Below are positions 9,101 to 18,798 of a stretch of 44,729 nt of DNA, piece after piece (position 1 is the stretch's first letter; each line of letters begins with the position of its first letter). The notes under the pieces were generated by a model. It was not told where the DNA came from. It saw nothing but the letters and a program-made list of their open reading frames with translations, and did not search any database. The translations under genes and the position numbers were made by a program. The DNA is from Candidatus Methylumidiphilus alinenensis (GTDB taxonomy: Bacteria; Pseudomonadota; Gammaproteobacteria; Methylococcales; Methylococcaceae), in the NCBI GenBank assembly GCA_003242955.1, contig QJPH01000539.1, positions 1 to 44,729 of the forward strand. The letters are read 5' to 3'.

Positions 9101-11455
9101 GTGAGAATTTTGTCACAAATAGACAAGAAAGTTCCAGTAGCCGCCGACATCGGCGCAAGTCTTAACAAAGGGTTTCGCGAATTGGTGTTCCTGGCCCTTG
9201 CAGCAATCGCCTTGTTTTATCTGATTTCCTTGATTACATTCAACTTGGAGGATGCAGGCTGGAGCCATACCGGTCCGGTGAACGGCATCAGCAATGCTGC
9301 GGGATCGGTGGGTGCCTTGGTGGCTGACTTTAGCTTGACCATGGTTGGCATCGTTGCATTTGCACTTCCATTTATACTAGCCATTTATGGACACACTATT
9401 TACAAATGCCAACGGCCTTGGTCATTAAACCCGTTTGTCTATCTTTTTAGATTTGTGGGCCTTGCTCTGATCCTTGCATCGGGTTGTGCATTGGCGGACA
9501 TCCATTTGGAAGGTTTGCCGCAAAAACTCCAGCTTGAACTGCCCCAAACGTCCGGCGGCATTTTGGGCCTTGTAATCCACAACTGGCTTTTGGCCGATTT
9601 TGGCCTCACCGGGACATCAGTGTTGCTGGGTTCATCCCTGCTGGTAGGCATTTCGCTTTTCACCGGTGTCTCCTGGCTGGTCATGGTCGATGCCATGGGC
9701 AAGTACTCACTGCTCATCGTAAATGGCTTTTTCTCGGTGTTCCAAGGTGTTGGGCATGTTTCTGAACTGGAATCCAGCAACGAACCCACTGTATCCGCCA
9801 AAAAGGCCAAGCCAGCCAAAAACGACTTGCCTGGCAAAGCACAGCCAAACCCAAAGGGCTCCACCACCCAAGAGAAAAGCGAGCTAGCCAAGCAACCTAA
9901 TACTAAAAGTGGCAAGCTTGGAGAACTCTCAAATGCACAACCCGGCGAATTGCCACCGCTGGCTTTGCTTAACCAGAAGTCTGCCAAAACCAAAGGATAC
10001 TCGCGGGAAGACTTGGATAAGATGTCGCGCCTGCTGGAAAGCATCCTAGGCGAGTTTGGCGTTGAAGTGCAGGTAGTGGATGTGCTTCCCGGCCCAGTGA
10101 TTACCCGTTTCGAGGTTCAGCCCGCCCCTGGGATAAAAGCCAGCCGCATTAGCGGGTTGGCAAAGGATTTAGCCCGTGCACTGATGCTCACCAGTGTACG
10201 CGTTGTGGAAATCATCCCTGGCAAATCCGTCATTGGCTTGGAGATTCCCAATGAGGAGAGGGAAATAGTGTTGCTCCATTCGGTGCTGGCCTCCAATGTT
10301 TACCAAAACTCCGAGTCTCCTTTGACGATGGTGCTTGGCAAGGACATTAGCGGTGAGCCAGTGGTGGCCAACCTAGCCAAGATGCCGCATCTGTTAGTGG
10401 CGGGCACCACGGGGTCAGGCAAGTCGGTGGCCGTCAACGTGATGATCCTGAGCATGCTGTTCAAGGCAGGGCCTGACCAAGTGCGCATGATTATGATCGA
10501 CCCCAAAATGCTGGAATTGTCAATCTATGAGGGCATCCCGCACCTGCTGACACCCGTTGTCACTGACATGAAAGAGGCCGCCAATGCGCTGCGTTGGTCG
10601 GTGGCTGAAATGGAACGGCGCTACAAGCTCATGTCCCTGCTTGGGGTAAGAAATTTGGCTGGATACAATCAAAAAATCCGCGATGGGCTGGAAGCCAATC
10701 AACCCATACTTGATCCGTTATGGAATCCCAACACAAGCGTATCAGAAAATGAAGGCCCGTCGCCCCTAGGCGAATTGCCCTTCATTGTCATCATCATTGA
10801 CGAGTTGGCGGATATGATGATGATAGTCGGCAAAAAAGTGGAGGAGTTGATTGCCCGTCTTGCACAAAAGGCACGTGCAGCTGGCATCCATCTAATTTTG
10901 GCGACACAACGCCCGTCAGTGGATGTTCTCACTGGCTTAATCAAGGCCAATATTCCCACTCGGCTGTCGTTCCAAGTGTCGTCACGCATCGACTCTCGCA
11001 CCATCATTGACCAAGGCGGGGCGGAAACCTTACTGGGCAACGGAGACATGCTGTTCCTGCCGCCTGGTTCTGGCATTCCCATGCGTGCCCATGGCGCTTT
11101 TGTTTCTGACCAAGAAGTGCATAATGTGGTGGAATTTCTCAAGCGCACAGGCAAACCGGATTACATTGAGGAAATCACCCGATTCAGCGAAGACACGCCT
11201 GATTTTGGCGGCGGCTCGAAAGGAGGGGCCAGTGGCGGAGATGGCGGGGAAGAGTCGGATGCGCTCTATGACGAAGCGGTGCGCTTTGTGACAGAAAGCC
11301 GCAAAGCTTCCATCTCCAGTGTGCAGCGGCGTTTCAAGGTGGGCTACAACCGCGCGGCAAGAATGATAGAAGACATGGAAAAGGCTGGCATTGTCAGTCC
11401 ATCCGATAACAACGGTTCGCGGAGTGTGCTGGCTCCACCGCCGCCGGATATTTGA
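9101..11455 (+). CDS. ftsK: DNA translocase FtsK
   Basis: Membrane-anchored ATPase that pumps the terminus region through the septum and activates XerCD at dif. Residues ~25-205 hold four hydrophobic segments; a short Pro/Lys/Ser-rich linker runs to ~300, and the motor occupies ~300-690. Walker A GTTGSGKS is near 435 and Walker [12 protein letters not shown] near 563. The C-terminal gamma winged helix ([13 protein letters not shown]...[13 protein letters not shown]) would read KOPS sites. At ~784 residues it is much shorter than E. coli FtsK because the linker is short, which is normal outside enterics. The start is uncertain: TTG at 9098 and GTG at 9101 are adjacent and neither has a strong Shine-Dalgarno site. 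Confidence 0.95.
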   Translation: MRILSQIDKKVPVAADIGASLNKGFRELVFLALAAIALFYLISLITFNLEDAGWSHTGPVNGISNAAGSVGALVADFSLTMVGIVAFALPFILAIYGHTIYKCQRPWSLNPFVYLFRFVGLALILASGCALADIHLEGLPQKLQLELPQTSGGILGLVIHNWLLADFGLTGTSVLLGSSLLVGISLFTGVSWLVMVDAMGKYSLLIVNGFFSVFQGVGHVSELESSNEPTVSAKKAKPAKNDLPGKAQPNPKGSTTQEKSELAKQPNTKSGKLGELSNAQPGELPPLALLNQKSAKTKGYSREDLDKMSRLLESILGEFGVEVQVVDVLPGPVITRFEVQPAPGIKASRISGLAKDLARALMLTSVRVVEIIPGKSVIGLEIPNEEREIVLLHSVLASNVYQNSESPLTMVLGKDISGEPVVANLAKMPHLLVAGTTGSGKSVAVNVMILSMLFKAGPDQVRMIMIDPKMLELSIYEGIPHLLTPVVTDMKEAANALRWSVAEMERRYKLMSLLGVRNLAGYNQKIRDGLEANQPILDPLWNPNTSVSENEGPSPLGELPFIVIIIDELADMMMIVGKKVEELIARLAQKARAAGIHLILATQRPSVDVLTGLIKANIPTRLSFQVSSRIDSRTIIDQGGAETLLGNGDMLFLPPGSGIPMRAHGAFVSDQEVHNVVEFLKRTGKPDYIEEITRFSEDTPDFGGGSKGGASGGDGGEESDALYDEAVRFVTESRKASISSVQRRFKVGYNRAARMIEDMEKAGIVSPSDNNGSRSVLAPPPPDI

Positions 11456-11796
11456 GAAAGACCATAGGCTACTCGAAATAGTTCTTGAATTGCCTTTTAA
11501 CTGATGTTAAGTGCGTTGTCAGGTAGCAATTACCATCTGATGTTACGTAAATGTGCAGGCCGTAGCCCGGATGGAGCCGCTTGCGGCGTAATCCGGGTTT
11601 TCGGCCAGAACCTCCCGTGTCGTTGCGCCGTTGCGTGAGATAAAAATCTTTGCCCATTGAATGACATGCCGCATTGCGAAAGGCAAAAGAAGGTCTCACG
11701 CAACGGCGCAACGTAAAAGCGCATCTGATGGGTGATACGGCAAGGTCCAGGTTTACAAATTGACCCCGCAACAACTCGATACGCTCTGTAAGGCGG
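11456..11796. other. Intergenic repeats between ftsK and purN
   Basis: Contains a CCCGGATGGAGCCGCTTGCGG-type GC-rich repeat (about 11567-11600) and one GTTGCGCCGTTGCGTGAGA palindrome (11621-11713). The minus-strand frame at 11469-11804 runs through both repeats and has no recognisable protein similarity. Confidence 0.5.
11621..11713. repeat. CGTTGCGCCGTTGCGTGAGA palindrome, copy 1
   Basis: Long inverted repeat CGTTGCGCCGTTGCGTGAGA ... TCTCACGCAACGGCGCAACG with about 50 bp between the arms. Other copies are at 16081-16188 and 34140-34236, with a right-half remnant at 40726-40780. Confidence 0.75.
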
Positions 11797-11853
11797 TTAG
11801 ACATCGGAGGGATGCTGAAACAGCGCCAGTTTATCTTCCAAACGGGCTGTCAT
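11797..11853 (-). pseudogene. Possible 5' remnant of a gene translationally coupled to purN
   Basis: An ATG at 11853 overlaps the purN TGA stop as ATGA, the usual sign of coupling. The frame reads MTARLEDKLALFQHPSDV and stops after 18 codons. Another frame continues from 11804 as MSNRLTERIELLRGQFVNLD before running into repeat DNA. It looks like the start of a former downstream gene broken by frameshift and repeat insertion, but the family is not recognised. Confidence 0.3.
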
Positions 11854-12470
11854 GTCACTGGATTCATTGTCCGATAACCTGGAATAGCAATTTCCCCGCA
11901 CCTAATCCTATCTAATATTCTTGGGAAAAAAGCATGTTCGGTTTTTAATACCCGTTCTTGCAGGGTCTGTGGTGTGTCGTCCGGCAACACGGGAACCTTC
12001 TCCTGGCCGATGATTGCCCCGCTATCATATTCTTCAGTCACTAGATGGATGGTGACCCCGGTTTCTTTTTCCCCAGCGGCCAAAACTGCTTCATGCACAT
12101 GAATGCCATACATACCCTGTCCGCCAAATTTTGGTAGAAGGGCAGGGTGGATATTCAATATGGCCCCATCAAACCGAGTCAAGGTTTTTACACCTAATTT
12201 TTTCATATAGCCTGCCAAGATAACCATATCCACACGATGTGCGATCAAGGCATCCAAAATTGCCTGATCCAACAGTTCCGGGGTTGGATGGGTTTTCAAA
12301 CTCAGGTGGTAATGGGGGATAGACTCCCGCCCGGCCCTTGCCAATGCGCCGGAGACGGCATTATTGCTGATGACCACGACGGGTGTGGCCTGCAAAGCAC
12401 CTGTTTTACAGGCTTCAATGATCGCCTGCATGTTGCTGCCGTTGTGTGAAGCGAGAAAACCCAGTTTCAT
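11850..12470 (-). CDS. purN: Phosphoribosylglycinamide formyltransferase
   Basis: Transfers a formyl group from 10-formyltetrahydrofolate to GAR, step three of purine synthesis, in the cytoplasm. The formyltransferase fold shows LGFLASHNGSNMQAI (phosphate binding), the catalytic NIHPALLPKFGG motif with its Asn and His, GIHVHEAVLAAGEKETGVTIH, and EEYDSGAIIGQ with the conserved Asp. The 206-residue length is typical. The start is placed at ATG 12470 rather than TTG 12482 because GAGG lies 6 bp before that ATG. It lies downstream of trmL across a 73-bp gap holding a C/G-run hairpin. No purM neighbour is present, so the usual purM-purN pairing is absent here. Confidence 0.93.
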   Translation of the reverse strand: MKLGFLASHNGSNMQAIIEACKTGALQATPVVVISNNAVSGALARAGRESIPHYHLSLKTHPTPELLDQAILDALIAHRVDMVILAGYMKKLGVKTLTRFDGAILNIHPALLPKFGGQGMYGIHVHEAVLAAGEKETGVTIHLVTEEYDSGAIIGQEKVPVLPDDTPQTLQERVLKTEHAFFPRILDRIRCGEIAIPGYRTMNPVT

Positions 12471-12499
12471 TATGTGCCTCAATGTTGATGGTTTCGGTA

Positions 12500-12543
12500 A
12501 ATCCCCCTACCTCCCCTTTGTATAAGGGGGCAGGGGGGATTTC
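12500..12543. repeat. AAATCCCCC...GGGGGATTT hairpin between trmL and purN
   Basis: AAATCCCCCTACCTCCCC pairs with GGGGGCAGGGGGGATTT around TTTGTATAA. It lies directly after the trmL stop on the minus strand and may attenuate transcription into purN. Similar hairpins occur at 7988, 15868 and 31785. Confidence 0.6.
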
Positions 12544-13011
12544 TTAACGCCCACTCCCGCTGAATCCGCATTGCCGCCATGCCTCGAATAGGACTAGCGC
12601 CACCGCGTTGGATAGGTTGAGGCTACGGCTTTCGGCTACCATCGGAATAAAAAGCCGGTTTTCAACGGACACCGACTCGCGCACTGGGGCGGGTAGCCCA
12701 CGCGACTCGGGTCCGAACAGAAAAGCATCCCTAGCCCTAAACTGCGGCTCGGCATAACAGCGCCCACCCTTGGTCGTCAGTGCAAACAATCTTTCAGGTT
12801 TGATTGCACTTAGGCAGTCTTCAAGTGCCTCATGTACCTGCACCGATGCCCATTCGCGGTAATCCAACCCGGCACGGCGCAATTTTTTATCGTCCAGATC
12901 GAAACCCAAGGGCTTGATCAGATGGAGGCTGGCTCCCATATTGGCGCAAAGACGGATGATGTTGCCAGTGTTTGGCGGTATTTCTGGTTCGTAGAGCAGA
13001 ACGTTGAACAC
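12544..13011 (-). CDS. trmL: tRNA (cytidine/uridine-34-2'-O)-methyltransferase TrmL
   Basis: A SPOUT-class methyltransferase that methylates the wobble ribose of tRNA-Leu isoacceptors. It has the N-terminal [21 protein letters not shown], then [14 protein letters not shown] and [26 protein letters not shown], which forms the trefoil-knot SAM site. The GTG start at 13011 gives 155 residues, close to E. coli TrmL. A longer upstream frame would add residues that overlap glgP and do not resemble the family. It begins 13 bp after the glgP stop, so it is probably co-transcribed with it. Confidence 0.92.
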   Translation of the reverse strand: MFNVLLYEPEIPPNTGNIIRLCANMGASLHLIKPLGFDLDDKKLRRAGLDYREWASVQVHEALEDCLSAIKPERLFALTTKGGRCYAEPQFRARDAFLFGPESRGLPAPVRESVSVENRLFIPMVAESRSLNLSNAVALVLFEAWRQCGFSGSGR

Positions 13012-13024
13012 TTTATGAATGTTT

Positions 13025-15535
13025 CTATTCCGCTGGCAACGGGCAAACAGGTTCCAATCTCCAAATATCGCGGTTATATTCACTAATAGTTCGATCGCTG
13101 GAGAACTTGCCACTAGCCGCAGTGTTGAGGATGCTCATCTTCGTCCATGCCTCTTGGTCGAGGTAGGACTCGGCAGCCCTCCGTTGCGCTTGGACATAGC
13201 TGCCGAAATCCGCCGCAGTCATCCAAGGATCGTGGGGATTGCGAATCGAATGGATGATCGGATCGAAAATATTTGGCTCAAACTGGTTGAAATGGCTTAT
13301 TTCCAGATAATGCATGACCCGGCTGAGTTCCTCGTTGGCGGCAATGATGGCATTGGGGTCATAGTTGCCGCGTGTCCTTTCCACTTCTTCCGCCGTCAAG
13401 CCAAACAGAAAGAAATTCGCGTCGCCCACTTCCTCGCGTATCTCAATGTTTGCTCCATCCAAAGTGCCGATGGTCATTGCGCCGTTAATCATGAACTTCA
13501 TGTTGCCCGTGCCGGAAGCCTCTTTGCCAGCGGTGGATATTTGTTCGGATAGATCCGTGCCCGCGCAAATGACCTCCATCGCTGAGACCCGGTAATTGGG
13601 TACGAAAACCACATTCAAAAGGCCGACCGCCGCCGGATCTTTACTGATCACATTAGCCACATTATTGATGAGCTTGATGATGAGCTTGGCCATGAAATAA
13701 CCCGGTGCGGCCTTGCCGCCGAACAATACGCAGCGGGGTGTCCAATCGGCGGTGTCACCGCGCTTGATCCGGTCGTAAAGGTGGATCACATGTAGTGCAT
13801 TCAACAACTGCCGTTTATATTCATGGATGCGCTTGACCTGCACATCGAACAACATGTCTGGGCTGGCCCCATTCGTACCCATCTCGATCTTCTTGAATTC
13901 CAACAGGCGCACTTTATTGTCTCGCTTGATCTGCTGCCAGCGGGCGCGAAATTTGGCATCTTCCGCGTAGGGTGCCAACTTGCTTAACTGGGACAAATCG
14001 GTGATCCACGCATCGCCGATGGTTTCTGTTATCAGTGCCGACAACTTGGGGTTACACCAAGCCAGCCAGCGGCGCGGGGTGACACCGTTGGTTTTGTTAT
14101 TGAATTTCTTCGGCCACAACTCATAAAAATCGCGAAACAGCCCCTGCTTCAATAGGTCGGAATGTAATTCAGCCACGCCGTTGACCGAGTAACTTCCGAC
14201 GATAGCCAAGTAGGCCATGCGCACTTGCTGCTCCCAGCCTTCCTCGATGAGCGACATACGGGCCATGCGGTCGAAATCGCCGGGCCAGCGGTTGGACACT
14301 TCGGCCATAAAACGGGCGTTGATATCAAAGATAATCTCCAGCAAGCGCGGCAGCAGTTGCCGGAACAGCCGCACCGGCCAACGCTCCAACGCCTCCGGCA
14401 ACAAGGTGTGGTTAGTGTAGGCCATGGTGTGCCGGGTGATGGACCAGGCTTCGTTCCACTCGATGTCATACTCATCCAATAACAGGCGCATTAGCTCTGC
14501 CACGGCGATGCTAGGATGGGTGTCGTTTAATTGGAAGCAGTTCTTCTCGGCAAACTGACTGAAATCCTTGCCGTGTTTGCGTATCCACAGCCTAATCGCA
14601 TCCTGCAAACTGGCGGAGGCGAGAAAATACTGCTGGCGCAGACGCAATTCCTTGCCGCTTTCACTGGCGTCATTGGGATAAAGCACCATCGTTATGTTTT
14701 CAGCCTTGTTCTTCCTTTCCACCGATCCGGCATAATCGCCGGCATTGAATTCGCCCAAGTCGAACTCGTCAGTGGCACCGGCCTTCCATAAACGCAAGGT
14801 GTTGACCGTTTCGTTTTGGTAACCTGGAATGGGGATGTCAAAAGGCACAGCCAATACGTCGTGGGTGTCCACCCAGACGACACGCTTGATTCGGTCATGG
14901 CCTTCTTGGGTTTCGGTGTGCCCACGAAAACGGATGCGCTGGGTCAATTCCGGGCGCTCGATTTCCCAGACATGACCATTGCGCAACCAATGGTCGGGTT
15001 CCTCGACTTGGTTGCCGTCTTCGATGTTTTGCCGGAACATGCCGTATTCGTAGCGCAGTCCGTAACCCATCACCGGCAATTGCAGCGTAGCGCAACTGTC
15101 GATGAAGCAGGCCGCCAAACGCCCTAGGCCGCCATTGCCTAGCCCCGCGTCCGGCTCGCTTTCCACCAGTTCCTCCAAATCCAAGCCCAGATTATGCAAA
15201 GCCTCATGCAAGGGGTTCTCCAAACCTAAATTCAGCATGGCGTTGCCGAAAGTGCGGCCCATTAGAAACTCTAGAGACAAGTAATAAGCACGTTTGGTGT
15301 CACCTTCCTCGTAAGCGTATGCCGTGTTCTTCCAACGCTCCATCAAACGGTCGCGCACTGCCAAGGCCAGTGCAGTGTAACTATAATGGGCAGACTTGCA
15401 GCTTTTATCCCGGCCCAACGTGTAATTGAAGTGTCGGCTGATATCCTCGACCAGTGGTCCGGCATCCATTCCCAAAGGGGGTTTTTCGGTCAGGGCAGGC
15501 GTAGGCGTACTTTTGACGAGCAGTTTATTAATCAT
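13025..15535 (-). CDS. glgP: Glycogen/alpha-glucan phosphorylase
   Basis: An 836-residue PLP enzyme (GT35) releasing glucose-1-phosphate from glycogen. Recognisable are the N-terminal [35 protein letters not shown], the active-site segment [27 protein letters not shown]-like [16 protein letters not shown], and [19 protein letters not shown], which carries the PLP lysine. Length matches the bacterial family. With the GH57 enzyme at 27085 it points to glycogen storage. It is first of three co-directional minus-strand genes (glgP, trmL, purN) with a 13-bp gap to trmL. No strong ribosome site is visible before the ATG. Confidence 0.96.
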   Translation of the reverse strand: MINKLLVKSTPTPALTEKPPLGMDAGPLVEDISRHFNYTLGRDKSCKSAHYSYTALALAVRDRLMERWKNTAYAYEEGDTKRAYYLSLEFLMGRTFGNAMLNLGLENPLHEALHNLGLDLEELVESEPDAGLGNGGLGRLAACFIDSCATLQLPVMGYGLRYEYGMFRQNIEDGNQVEEPDHWLRNGHVWEIERPELTQRIRFRGHTETQEGHDRIKRVVWVDTHDVLAVPFDIPIPGYQNETVNTLRLWKAGATDEFDLGEFNAGDYAGSVERKNKAENITMVLYPNDASESGKELRLRQQYFLASASLQDAIRLWIRKHGKDFSQFAEKNCFQLNDTHPSIAVAELMRLLLDEYDIEWNEAWSITRHTMAYTNHTLLPEALERWPVRLFRQLLPRLLEIIFDINARFMAEVSNRWPGDFDRMARMSLIEEGWEQQVRMAYLAIVGSYSVNGVAELHSDLLKQGLFRDFYELWPKKFNNKTNGVTPRRWLAWCNPKLSALITETIGDAWITDLSQLSKLAPYAEDAKFRARWQQIKRDNKVRLLEFKKIEMGTNGASPDMLFDVQVKRIHEYKRQLLNALHVIHLYDRIKRGDTADWTPRCVLFGGKAAPGYFMAKLIIKLINNVANVISKDPAAVGLLNVVFVPNYRVSAMEVICAGTDLSEQISTAGKEASGTGNMKFMINGAMTIGTLDGANIEIREEVGDANFFLFGLTAEEVERTRGNYDPNAIIAANEELSRVMHYLEISHFNQFEPNIFDPIIHSIRNPHDPWMTAADFGSYVQAQRRAAESYLDQEAWTKMSILNTAASGKFSSDRTISEYNRDIWRLEPVCPLPAE

Positions 15536-15867
15536 GGCAAGCTATTTGGTCAGTGGCTAGTGGCTAAGGCTGGTGGTTAGTGTCTTACGGGTTTCTACGC
15601 CTAAGCGTTAAAAACCATGGCAAGCCATAAGCTACAAAGCGGGTTGTAAGAGGATGAGGAGAAGATAAGCAATAAACATTCCCTTTGCGCTTAGAACGCC
15701 AGGTGCGCCAGTCTGCTGCCCCATACTGTTGTTAAATCCTTTATTATCTCACTAAACTGGGGCTTGATTGAACCAAAAGAAGGAAATGCAGTGAATAGTG
15801 GCTAGTGGGAAAATTGTAACCGACAGGGTTAGCAATGCAATGCGGGAGATTTGTGGCTCAATCTTGG

Positions 15868-15892
15868 TCCCCCCCTTTGCAAAAGGGGGGTT
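15868..15892. repeat. C-run/G-run hairpin
   Basis: CCCCCCTTTGCAAAAGGGGGG, a near-perfect short stem of the same family as those at 7988, 12500 and 31785. Confidence 0.6.
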
Positions 15893-16080
15893 AGGGCAAG
15901 CCTCTCCGAAAGTGCGTTGTTTTTTTGAGTGTGGCCTAAAATGCTTAGCATAAACAAGAGGTTGTTGGTATATCATGGGCAAAGACTATTGTTTCTATTG
16001 CATCCACAATTTATCAAACCCCCCAAACAAAAAATCGTGAAGCGAATGAAGCATCAGGCAAACCTATGTATGGCTCTTAA

Positions 16081-16188
16081 CGTTGCGTCGTTGCGCCGTT
16101 GCGTGAGTCAAAAAAATCTTTGCTCAACGGCATGGTCAAACTGTATGGCGAGGAAGCAAAAAGAAATTTTCACGCAACGGCGCAACGT
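16081..16188. repeat. CGTTGCGCCGTTGCGTGAG palindrome, copy 2
   Basis: Arms GTTGCGCCGTTGCGTGA / TCACGCAACGGCGCAAC, extended outwards by GCTCTTAACGTTGCG and CGCAACGTTAAGAGC (16074-16196). The inner segment GGCGAGGAAGCAAAAAGAAA is shared with the remnant near 40725. Confidence 0.75.
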
Positions 16189-16241
16189 TAAGAGCAAAGC
16201 ATTAATTCAACAGCATTGCCCCTACCCCGATGCGCCACGTT

Positions 16242-16333
16242 GTTTGTAACCCCGTTGCTTACGTTTTGTGTGCAAGCATGCCTTGCCAAACTACAAAAAG
16301 TTACCAACGGGATTACAAATCCCGTCCGGCTGC
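16242..16333. repeat. Dispersed repeat shared with 41742-41834 (inverted)
   Basis: Read on the minus strand: GGGATTTGTAATCCCG, TTTTTGTAGTTTGGCA, GCACACAAAACGTAAGCAAC and GGGGTTACAAA. The same modules in the same order occur on the plus strand at 41742-41834. Confidence 0.65.
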
Positions 16334-16357
16334 GTGATAATTGACGGCATGGTAAAG

Positions 16358-17008
16358 CTAGGGCATTACCTGTTGAAACAAGTCAGGAAAATCATTTTTC
16401 AGATACCAGCGTAGCATTCCTGCAAAGGCACTATTGTCTGATATGGCCTTCCTAATAGAATCCATGTCCAGCTTCTCGATGGCAAGCGAGAGATCGTTAT
16501 AGACTCTCAACATTTTTTGCCGAAGGATGGCGGCCTCGTCTGTCTTCATAGCCGTTGTTCCTTTCCCAGCAAGCGCTTTTTCCAAGAGTTGACGGGTGTT
16601 TTCGCCTTCCTGTTTTTTGGGGCAGGACGGACTGAGTAGAATGTCAACCGTGGTTTTTGGAAAAGGGGTGAAGTGGATTTCAATGGACTCCCACACTTGA
16701 TCGGCGGCATCGGTGCAGTTTAGCAGAGGCCAGAAATTGGCCCCCTTGATATTATTGCAGTGTCCACATGAATAAAAGAGGTTATTCCAAGCGTATTTCT
16801 TGGGAAGGTCGTTCTGATGAGGCTCAAAATGCTCTATCTGAATCGAGGTGACTTCATTGTCCTCGCATAGATAACACTTCGAATGGAAATCCGTCTTAAT
16901 TTTCTCGTAAACAGGTCCGGCCCGGTATACGTTGGCATCGTCCTTGTTTTTTGCGGCATCAAGCAGCGGTTGTAATTCTGCACCATCGCTTTTTTGGATA
17001 TAGATCAC
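16358..17008 (-). CDS. ptuB: Septu-type HNH endonuclease (PtuB-like)
   Basis: A 216-residue HNH nuclease of the family found in Septu and retron-associated ATPase/HNH modules. Zinc-type cysteine pairs are visible as CYLC (45, 48) and CGHC (81, 84) around the HNH core: IEHFEPH gives His60, NNLFYSC gives the middle Asn, and HCNNIKG the last residues. The GTG start at 17008 overlaps the stop of the ATPase gene as GTGA, so the two are translationally coupled. In Septu, PtuB is the nuclease and PtuA the sensing/regulating ATPase that together restrict phage. No reverse transcriptase or retron RNA was recognised nearby, so a plain two-gene Septu is most likely. Confidence 0.85.
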   Translation of the reverse strand: MIYIQKSDGAELQPLLDAAKNKDDANVYRAGPVYEKIKTDFHSKCYLCEDNEVTSIQIEHFEPHQNDLPKKYAWNNLFYSCGHCNNIKGANFWPLLNCTDAADQVWESIEIHFTPFPKTTVDILLSPSCPKKQEGENTRQLLEKALAGKGTTAMKTDEAAILRQKMLRVYNDLSLAIEKLDMDSIRKAISDNSAFAGMLRWYLKNDFPDLFQQVMP

Positions 17009-18285
17009 CGGGCAGACTCCTTAGCCCGAAGGGAGCGATATTGGGCAACCAGTTCGGGAGCACTTTCATAATCGATATTATCCAACTGTATTCGGATTCG
17101 GTTGAGTTCGTCGTTTTCCTCTTCCATGAGATTGCTTTCTTTGGCGAGTTCGCTGTATCTCGAAACCCTGTTCTTTATCTCATTGGAATAAAGATCCAAA
17201 TCGAAATAACTTTCTACCACTGTACTAGCAGCCATGGGAGCCATGTGTTCCCAACGCTCTTTAGATTCCAGATCGAAAACCACCGCATCATTCAGAGAAG
17301 TCATTACAAAGGGTGAATGTGTGGTGACGATGAACTGGATGTTGGGGAAAAAATCGGTCAAAAACGGCAGAATCGCTTTTTGTAGTTTGATGTGTAAATG
17401 AGTTTCGATTTCATCAATCAGCACAATGCCGGGGACGTTATAGTTGCCGGGTGTCACGGCCTCCATGCGTAGTAGAAGTTCGGCGACGATGTGTATGACC
17501 GAAGAAAACCCATCCGATAGTTGATTATCCACCATACGGAAAGGTTCGTGTCCAGGGATGTTAATCTTGTAATCGAAATTATCGATATCGTACTCAAGAG
17601 TAAGACTATGGTCTTGGAAAAGTTCCTGAAACTTCACCTCGATTTTTTTTATCCAGCTTTCGATTTCGCTAGACCTGGCTTTATCGTTTCTTAATTGAAG
17701 CTGAGCTGCTCGGTTTTTCTGATTAACCAGAAACTGAAGGAAGCGGGTGCCAGGAGAGTTAGGAGTGACTACAATGGGGTTGACTTTGGCTAGATCAAGC
17801 TTTTGAGGCCCAGACACAGCTTGGATTTGAGAAAAACGCCGAGCCTCAAAGAAGCTGATCAGGAACTCTCCCTTTTCATACAACTCCGCAAGACCTATTA
17901 AATCGGATATGTTCGGTATTACGGCATTGTACTTGGCAATAATAGGGTTAATAAGACGAATATCTTCAGAGGTTCGAAAAATCTCTCCTTGATCGGTTAT
18001 TTTTTGCTCTTCCGAATCTTTTAGTGCCAAGGAAGATTCGAGTGATGTGATACGATTTTCATAATTAGCTTTAACCTGTTTCCAATTTTCCACCTTAACC
18101 AATTCTCGGGTATGGATGCCTTCGAGATAGTCTTTGAGAAAAACAAGCAGAGATGTTTTACCGCTGCCGTTAGGACCAGTGAGAATGAGGTGACGCGGTC
18201 GCGATTCATCAATTTCTATTTTAAAATCTTGAAGGTGGCGAACTTTATTCACCTGTATGGATTTTATGAACGGTGCATTGCCCAT
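17005..18285 (-). CDS. ptuA: Septu-type AAA/ABC-like ATPase (PtuA-like)
   Basis: A 426-residue SMC/OLD-like ATPase. Walker A GPNGSGKTS lies at residues 37-45, Walker B IVLIDEIETHLH near 288-299 with Asp291-Glu292, and a switch His in FIVTTHSPFVM. The signature region NQLSDGFSSVIHIVAELLL lies between them. The C-terminal ~90 residues are helical and charged. An AGGG site lies 8 bp before the ATG. The gene overlaps ptuB. Known Septu PtuA forms a complex with PtuB and responds to nucleotide levels during phage infection. It is more AT-rich than the core genes around it, fitting horizontal acquisition. A TA-flanked MITE lies 48 bp upstream and could influence its promoter. Confidence 0.85.
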   Translation of the reverse strand: MGNAPFIKSIQVNKVRHLQDFKIEIDESRPRHLILTGPNGSGKTSLLVFLKDYLEGIHTRELVKVENWKQVKANYENRITSLESSLALKDSEEQKITDQGEIFRTSEDIRLINPIIAKYNAVIPNISDLIGLAELYEKGEFLISFFEARRFSQIQAVSGPQKLDLAKVNPIVVTPNSPGTRFLQFLVNQKNRAAQLQLRNDKARSSEIESWIKKIEVKFQELFQDHSLTLEYDIDNFDYKINIPGHEPFRMVDNQLSDGFSSVIHIVAELLLRMEAVTPGNYNVPGIVLIDEIETHLHIKLQKAILPFLTDFFPNIQFIVTTHSPFVMTSLNDAVVFDLESKERWEHMAPMAASTVVESYFDLDLYSNEIKNRVSRYSELAKESNLMEEENDELNRIRIQLDNIDYESAPELVAQYRSLRAKESAR

Positions 18286-18332
18286 GTGTTGCCCTATTGT
18301 CTTTATGCTTTTGAAAGCATTAATGTAGGAGA

Positions 18333-18492
18333 TACAGCGTTTCCTATATCTATTTGTTACTTACATATATACGCGCATCTCGGCAAAGGGTTGCCGACCT
18401 ACTGCATATCAAGGATTGTAGGGCGGCAACCCTTTGCCGCCAACTATTTCAAAACTTAAACAAAGTAATTTTGTGACATTAAAAACGCTGTA
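18333..18492. mobile_element. TA-flanked MITE copy 2
   Basis: 160 bp from TACAGCGTTTCC to AAAAACGCTGTA, with an inner stem GGCAAAGGGTTGCCGACC / GGCGGCAACCCTTTGCCGCC. It is nearly identical to the right half of copy 1. It lies between the Septu promoter side and the rnfH stop. Confidence 0.85.
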
Positions 18493-18528
18493 TTTCGTGA
18501 TTTTCGTGGACCAATTGCAGTTTTTAGT

Positions 18529-18798
18529 TTACCGCTTCGCTGCCCTTGTCCGCCGCATTTCTTTGGGATCGACCAGCAACGGGCGGTAGATTTCCACCCG
18601 GTCGCCTGCCCTGAGAACCTGATCCAGCTTGAACAGCCTACCGAAAATCCCCACCCTGTTGTTTGCCAGGTCAATTTCTGGAAAACGCTGCAATATCCCC
18701 GATTCAATGATTGCCGCCTCTATTGTGGAGCCATCGGCAATGTCAAGCGTCAGGATAACTTGCTCGGACGGTTTGGCATAGGCAACTTCAATCCGCAT
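18529..18798 (-). CDS. rnfH: RnfH family ubiquitin-like protein
   Basis: An 89-residue protein of the RnfH/UPF0125 family with a beta-grasp (ThiS/ubiquitin-like) fold. It shows MRIEVAYAKPSEQVILTLDI, the IGIFGRL-like VGIFGRLFKLDQVLRAGDRVEIYRPLLVDPKEMRR and a basic tail. Its exact role is unsettled; it is conserved next to ratA. The ATG at 18798 is chosen because AAAGAAG precedes it and the family starts there. It overlaps the ratA 3' end by 11 bp, so the two are translationally linked. Confidence 0.9.
   Translation of the reverse strand: MRIEVAYAKPSEQVILTLDIADGSTIEAAIIESGILQRFPEIDLANNRVGIFGRLFKLDQVLRAGDRVEIYRPLLVDPKEMRRTRAAKR

Larger units (their letters stand above)
15536..16357. other. Gene-free repeat region upstream of glgP
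   Basis: Presumably holds the glgP promoter. It contains two copies of GTGGCTAGTGG (about 15553 and 15798), a C/G-run hairpin (15868-15892), a GTTGCGCCGTTGCG palindrome (16081-16188) and a repeat shared with 41742-41834. No coding sequence was recognised. Confidence 0.55.

Noticed and set aside
11469-11804. 111-residue minus-strand frame after ftsK
   Set aside because: Most of it translates the GTTGCG palindrome and a GC-rich repeat; only the first ~20 residues look protein-like.
13019-15580. Several plus-strand open frames inside glgP
   Set aside because: They are antisense shadows of a clear, full-length glycogen phosphorylase and show no motifs.
16358-18285. Retron system (reverse transcriptase plus ncRNA with PtuAB-like effectors)
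   Set aside because: The HNH family is retron-associated in some genomes, but no reverse transcriptase frame or msr/msd-like structure is visible next to it; plain Septu fits better.
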